From: Mesobacillus maritimus
Lineage (GTDB): Bacteria > Bacillota > Bacilli > Bacillales > Cytobacillaceae
Reading direction: 5' to 3'
Length of the DNA stretch: 64,000 nucleotides
NCBI RefSeq assembly: GCF_023715205.1
Contig: NZ_JAMBNR010000006.1
Location: forward strand, 124,001 to 188,000
The notes under the pieces were generated by a model. That model searched no databases. It was not told the origin of the DNA and saw only the letters and a list, made by a program, of their open reading frames with translations. The position numbers and the translations under genes are program-made. Shown piece by piece: positions 62,295-64,000 of this stretch. Position 1 is the stretch's first letter; each line of letters starts with the position of its first letter.

Positions 62295-64000
62295 AGATGG
62301 GACATTGTCGCAGGAAGAACAACAAGAGTTGCTAGAGAAATTTGACCCTGAAGCAGCAACGAGGAAATTGACAGGCATAATGGGTTGGATTGTATTTTTT
62401 GGCCTTTTAGCGTTTTCGTTATTCCAATTATATACAGCTATCTTCGGGGTGTTTACGGCTCAAATTCAGCGCTCGATTCACTTAGGTTTTGCCTTAGCAC
62501 TGATTTTTTTACTTTTTCCAATGAGAAAGAAGACATTACGTAAAAATAAAGTGGCCTGGTATGATATCATTCTTTCGTTATTGGGAATTGCAGTAGGAGC
62601 ATACTGGCCATTGTTCATTGATGACTTAGTCAACCGAGTAGGTCGTTTAACAGAAATGGACTATAGTATTGGATTGATCGCCATCTTGCTTGTTCTTGAA
62701 GCAACTAGAAGAACAGTGGGATTGCCAATCACAATCATAGCTACGGTGTTTATGATTTATGCCTTATTTGGACCATATATGCCAGGGTTTTTAGCCCATC
62801 GGGGTCTAGATTTAGACACACTCGTACAGACGATGTTTTTCACAACAGAAGGAATTTTGGGAACGCCACTTAGTGTTTCAGCTACGTTCATCTTCTTGTT
62901 CTTATTATTTGGAGCTTTCCTCGTGAAAACCGGGGTGGGGCAGTATTTTAATGATTTAGCTGTCTCCTTTGCAGGAAAGCGAGTTGGTGGTCCTGCAAAG
63001 GTAGCGATTTTTTCTAGTGCACTTCAGGGAACAATCAGTGGTAGCTCGGTAGCGAATGTTGTAACCTCGGGGTCTTTTACAATTCCGATGATGAAAAAAC
63101 TAGGCTATCGAAAGGAATTTGCTGGTGGCGTCGAAGCCGCGGCTTCGACTGGTGGACAGCTGATGCCTCCGATCATGGGTGCGGCAGCTTTCTTGATGGT
63201 TGAATTTATTGGCGGCGGTATAACTTACTGGGATATTGCTAAAGCTGCTACAATTCCAGCTTTATTATACTTTGCTGGAATCTGGATCATGGTCCACTTT
63301 GAGGCGAAAAGGGTTGGGCTTCGTGGTTTAACTGATGAAGAACTACCAGATCGTAGCGAAGTTTTAAGAAAAATTTATCTATTATTACCAATTCTTGCGG
63401 TTATAATTTTAATGGTAAGTGGTATGAGTATAATGCGTGCCGCGCTTTGGTCAATACTAATCACAATTTTAGTGAGTTTATTCCGTAAAGATACTAGAAT
63501 TGGCTTTAAAGATGCAATTGATGCTCTTGTCGATGGAGCAAGAACTGCATTGAGTGTGGCTGCAGCAACAGCCGCAGCAGGGATCATTGTTGGAGTCGTA
63601 ACCAAAACAGGTCTCGGACTTAAATTGGCAAATGGATTGCTTGATCTGGCAGGGGGAGTATTGATTCCAACCCTTATGCTAACAATGGTTGCTGCCCTTA
63701 TTCTTGGGATGGGGTCACCAACAACAGCGAATTACGTTATTACATCAACAATTGCAGCACCAGCGATTATTTTATTAGGTGTACCTGATCTCTCAGCGCA
63801 TTTGTTTGTGTTCTACTTTGGAATTATTGCTGATATCACACCACCGGTCGCATTGGCTGCGTTTGCCGCAGCAGGTGTTTCAGGAGGGGAACCTTTAAGG
63901 ACAGGCGTAAACTCGGCAAAGCTTGCGATTGCAGCGTTTATCATTCCGTATATGTTTGTTCTCTCACCAGAGCTATTGATGATAGATACAACTTGGTATT
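62284..64000 (+). CDS. Fused TRAP transporter permease (4TM-12TM), 3' end missing
   Basis: The frame is open from TTG 62284 (AAAGGAG eight bases before) to the right window edge, at least 572 codons. The product starts with an acidic cytoplasmic tail, then many hydrophobic helices: four of the small subunit (for example GWIVFFGLLAFSLFQLYTA) followed by the large-subunit core with STGGQLMPPIMGAAAF and MGSPTTANYVITSTIAAPA. The fused arrangement is typical of TAXI-TRAP systems. It would import the substrate bound by the TAXI protein, probably with sodium. Truncated here, so the stop and anything downstream are unseen. Confidence 0.93.
   Translation, partial: MPTKDGTLSQEEQQELLEKFDPEAATRKLTGIMGWIVFFGLLAFSLFQLYTAIFGVFTAQIQRSIHLGFALALIFLLFPMRKKTLRKNKVAWYDIILSLLGIAVGAYWPLFIDDLVNRVGRLTEMDYSIGLIAILLVLEATRRTVGLPITIIATVFMIYALFGPYMPGFLAHRGLDLDTLVQTMFFTTEGILGTPLSVSATFIFLFLLFGAFLVKTGVGQYFNDLAVSFAGKRVGGPAKVAIFSSALQGTISGSSVANVVTSGSFTIPMMKKLGYRKEFAGGVEAAASTGGQLMPPIMGAAAFLMVEFIGGGITYWDIAKAATIPALLYFAGIWIMVHFEAKRVGLRGLTDEELPDRSEVLRKIYLLLPILAVIILMVSGMSIMRAALWSILITILVSLFRKDTRIGFKDAIDALVDGARTALSVAAATAAAGIIVGVVTKTGLGLKLANGLLDLAGGVLIPTLMLTMVAALILGMGSPTTANYVITSTIAAPAIILLGVPDLSAHLFVFYFGIIADITPPVALAAFAAAGVSGGEPLRTGVNSAKLAIAAFIIPYMFVLSPELLMIDTTWY

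Overview
The window is a stretch of core chromosome from a low-GC, spore-forming Firmicute of the family Bacillaceae (Bacillus in the broad sense; I cannot name the species). The evidence is gene content and order. Reading left to right, it follows the Bacillus subtilis argC to yjcH block closely: argCJBD-carAB-argF, yjzC, yjzD, yjaU, yjaV, med, fabH-fabF, yjaZ, yjbA, trpS, yjbC, spx, mecA, coiA, pepF, yjbH-yjbI, yjbK, yjbL, relQ, nadK, yjbO, yjbQ, fabI, cotZ, cotO, yjcA, spoVIF, yjcD, yjcF-yjcG-yjcH. ShineDalgarno-type AGGAGG sites, Rho-independent terminators after most units and sigma-K promoters support the same placement.

Layout. 1-641: end of a YwiC-like membrane protein. 906-10474: ArgR-controlled arginine operon, with a second pair of ArgR-like boxes in front of carA. 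10587-13731: yjzC, CtsR-controlled clpB, yjzD. 14011-19500: yjaU, yjaV, the lipoprotein Med (without its usual partner comZ), and the FapR-controlled fabH-fabF pair. 19773-25185: yjaZ, yjbA, trpS under a tryptophan T-box, a dicarboxylate/amino-acid symporter and a small membrane protein. 25370-33493: the Spx/MecA/SpxH proteolysis and competence block (yjbC, spx, mecA, coiA, pepF, spxH, truncated globin), which also contains a clear RoxS/RsaE small RNA at 31991-32112. 33679-41577: YjbK, RelQ, NAD kinase, a pseudouridine synthase, MgtE, a KefB-type antiporter and FapR-controlled fabI. 41686-47370: a sporulation island (CotZ/ExsY, CotO, YjcA, YhcN-like lipoprotein, SpoVAC-SpoVAD-SpoVAE, YjcZ), several genes with good sigma-K promoters.

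47446-55378 is the most accessory part: an acyl-CoA ligase, a TetR regulator, a thioesterase, a COG3173-type small-molecule kinase, a divergent ComB-like phosphatase, a short-chain dehydrogenase, an enoyl-CoA hydratase and a quinone oxidoreductase. Two matching palindromes (ACYAAC-TG-GTTAGT) in front of the ligase and of the thioesterase-kinase-phosphatase run suggest one TetR regulon. A kinase plus a phosphatase next to beta-oxidation enzymes, with no acyl-CoA dehydrogenase or thiolase, is the best candidate here for an undescribed pathway. 55440-60397 returns to conserved genes (spoVIF, yjcD, yjcF-yjcG-yjcH), and 60536 to the right edge is a TRAP-TAXI transporter operon that runs off the window.

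Scattered between genes are five near-complete copies (177-184 bp) and two partial copies of one MITE-like repeat with imperfect terminal inverted repeats, plus a GC-rich repeat next to trpS and a short sequence resembling the 5' end of a group II intron. I saw no tRNA, rRNA, CRISPR array, prophage or transposase gene.
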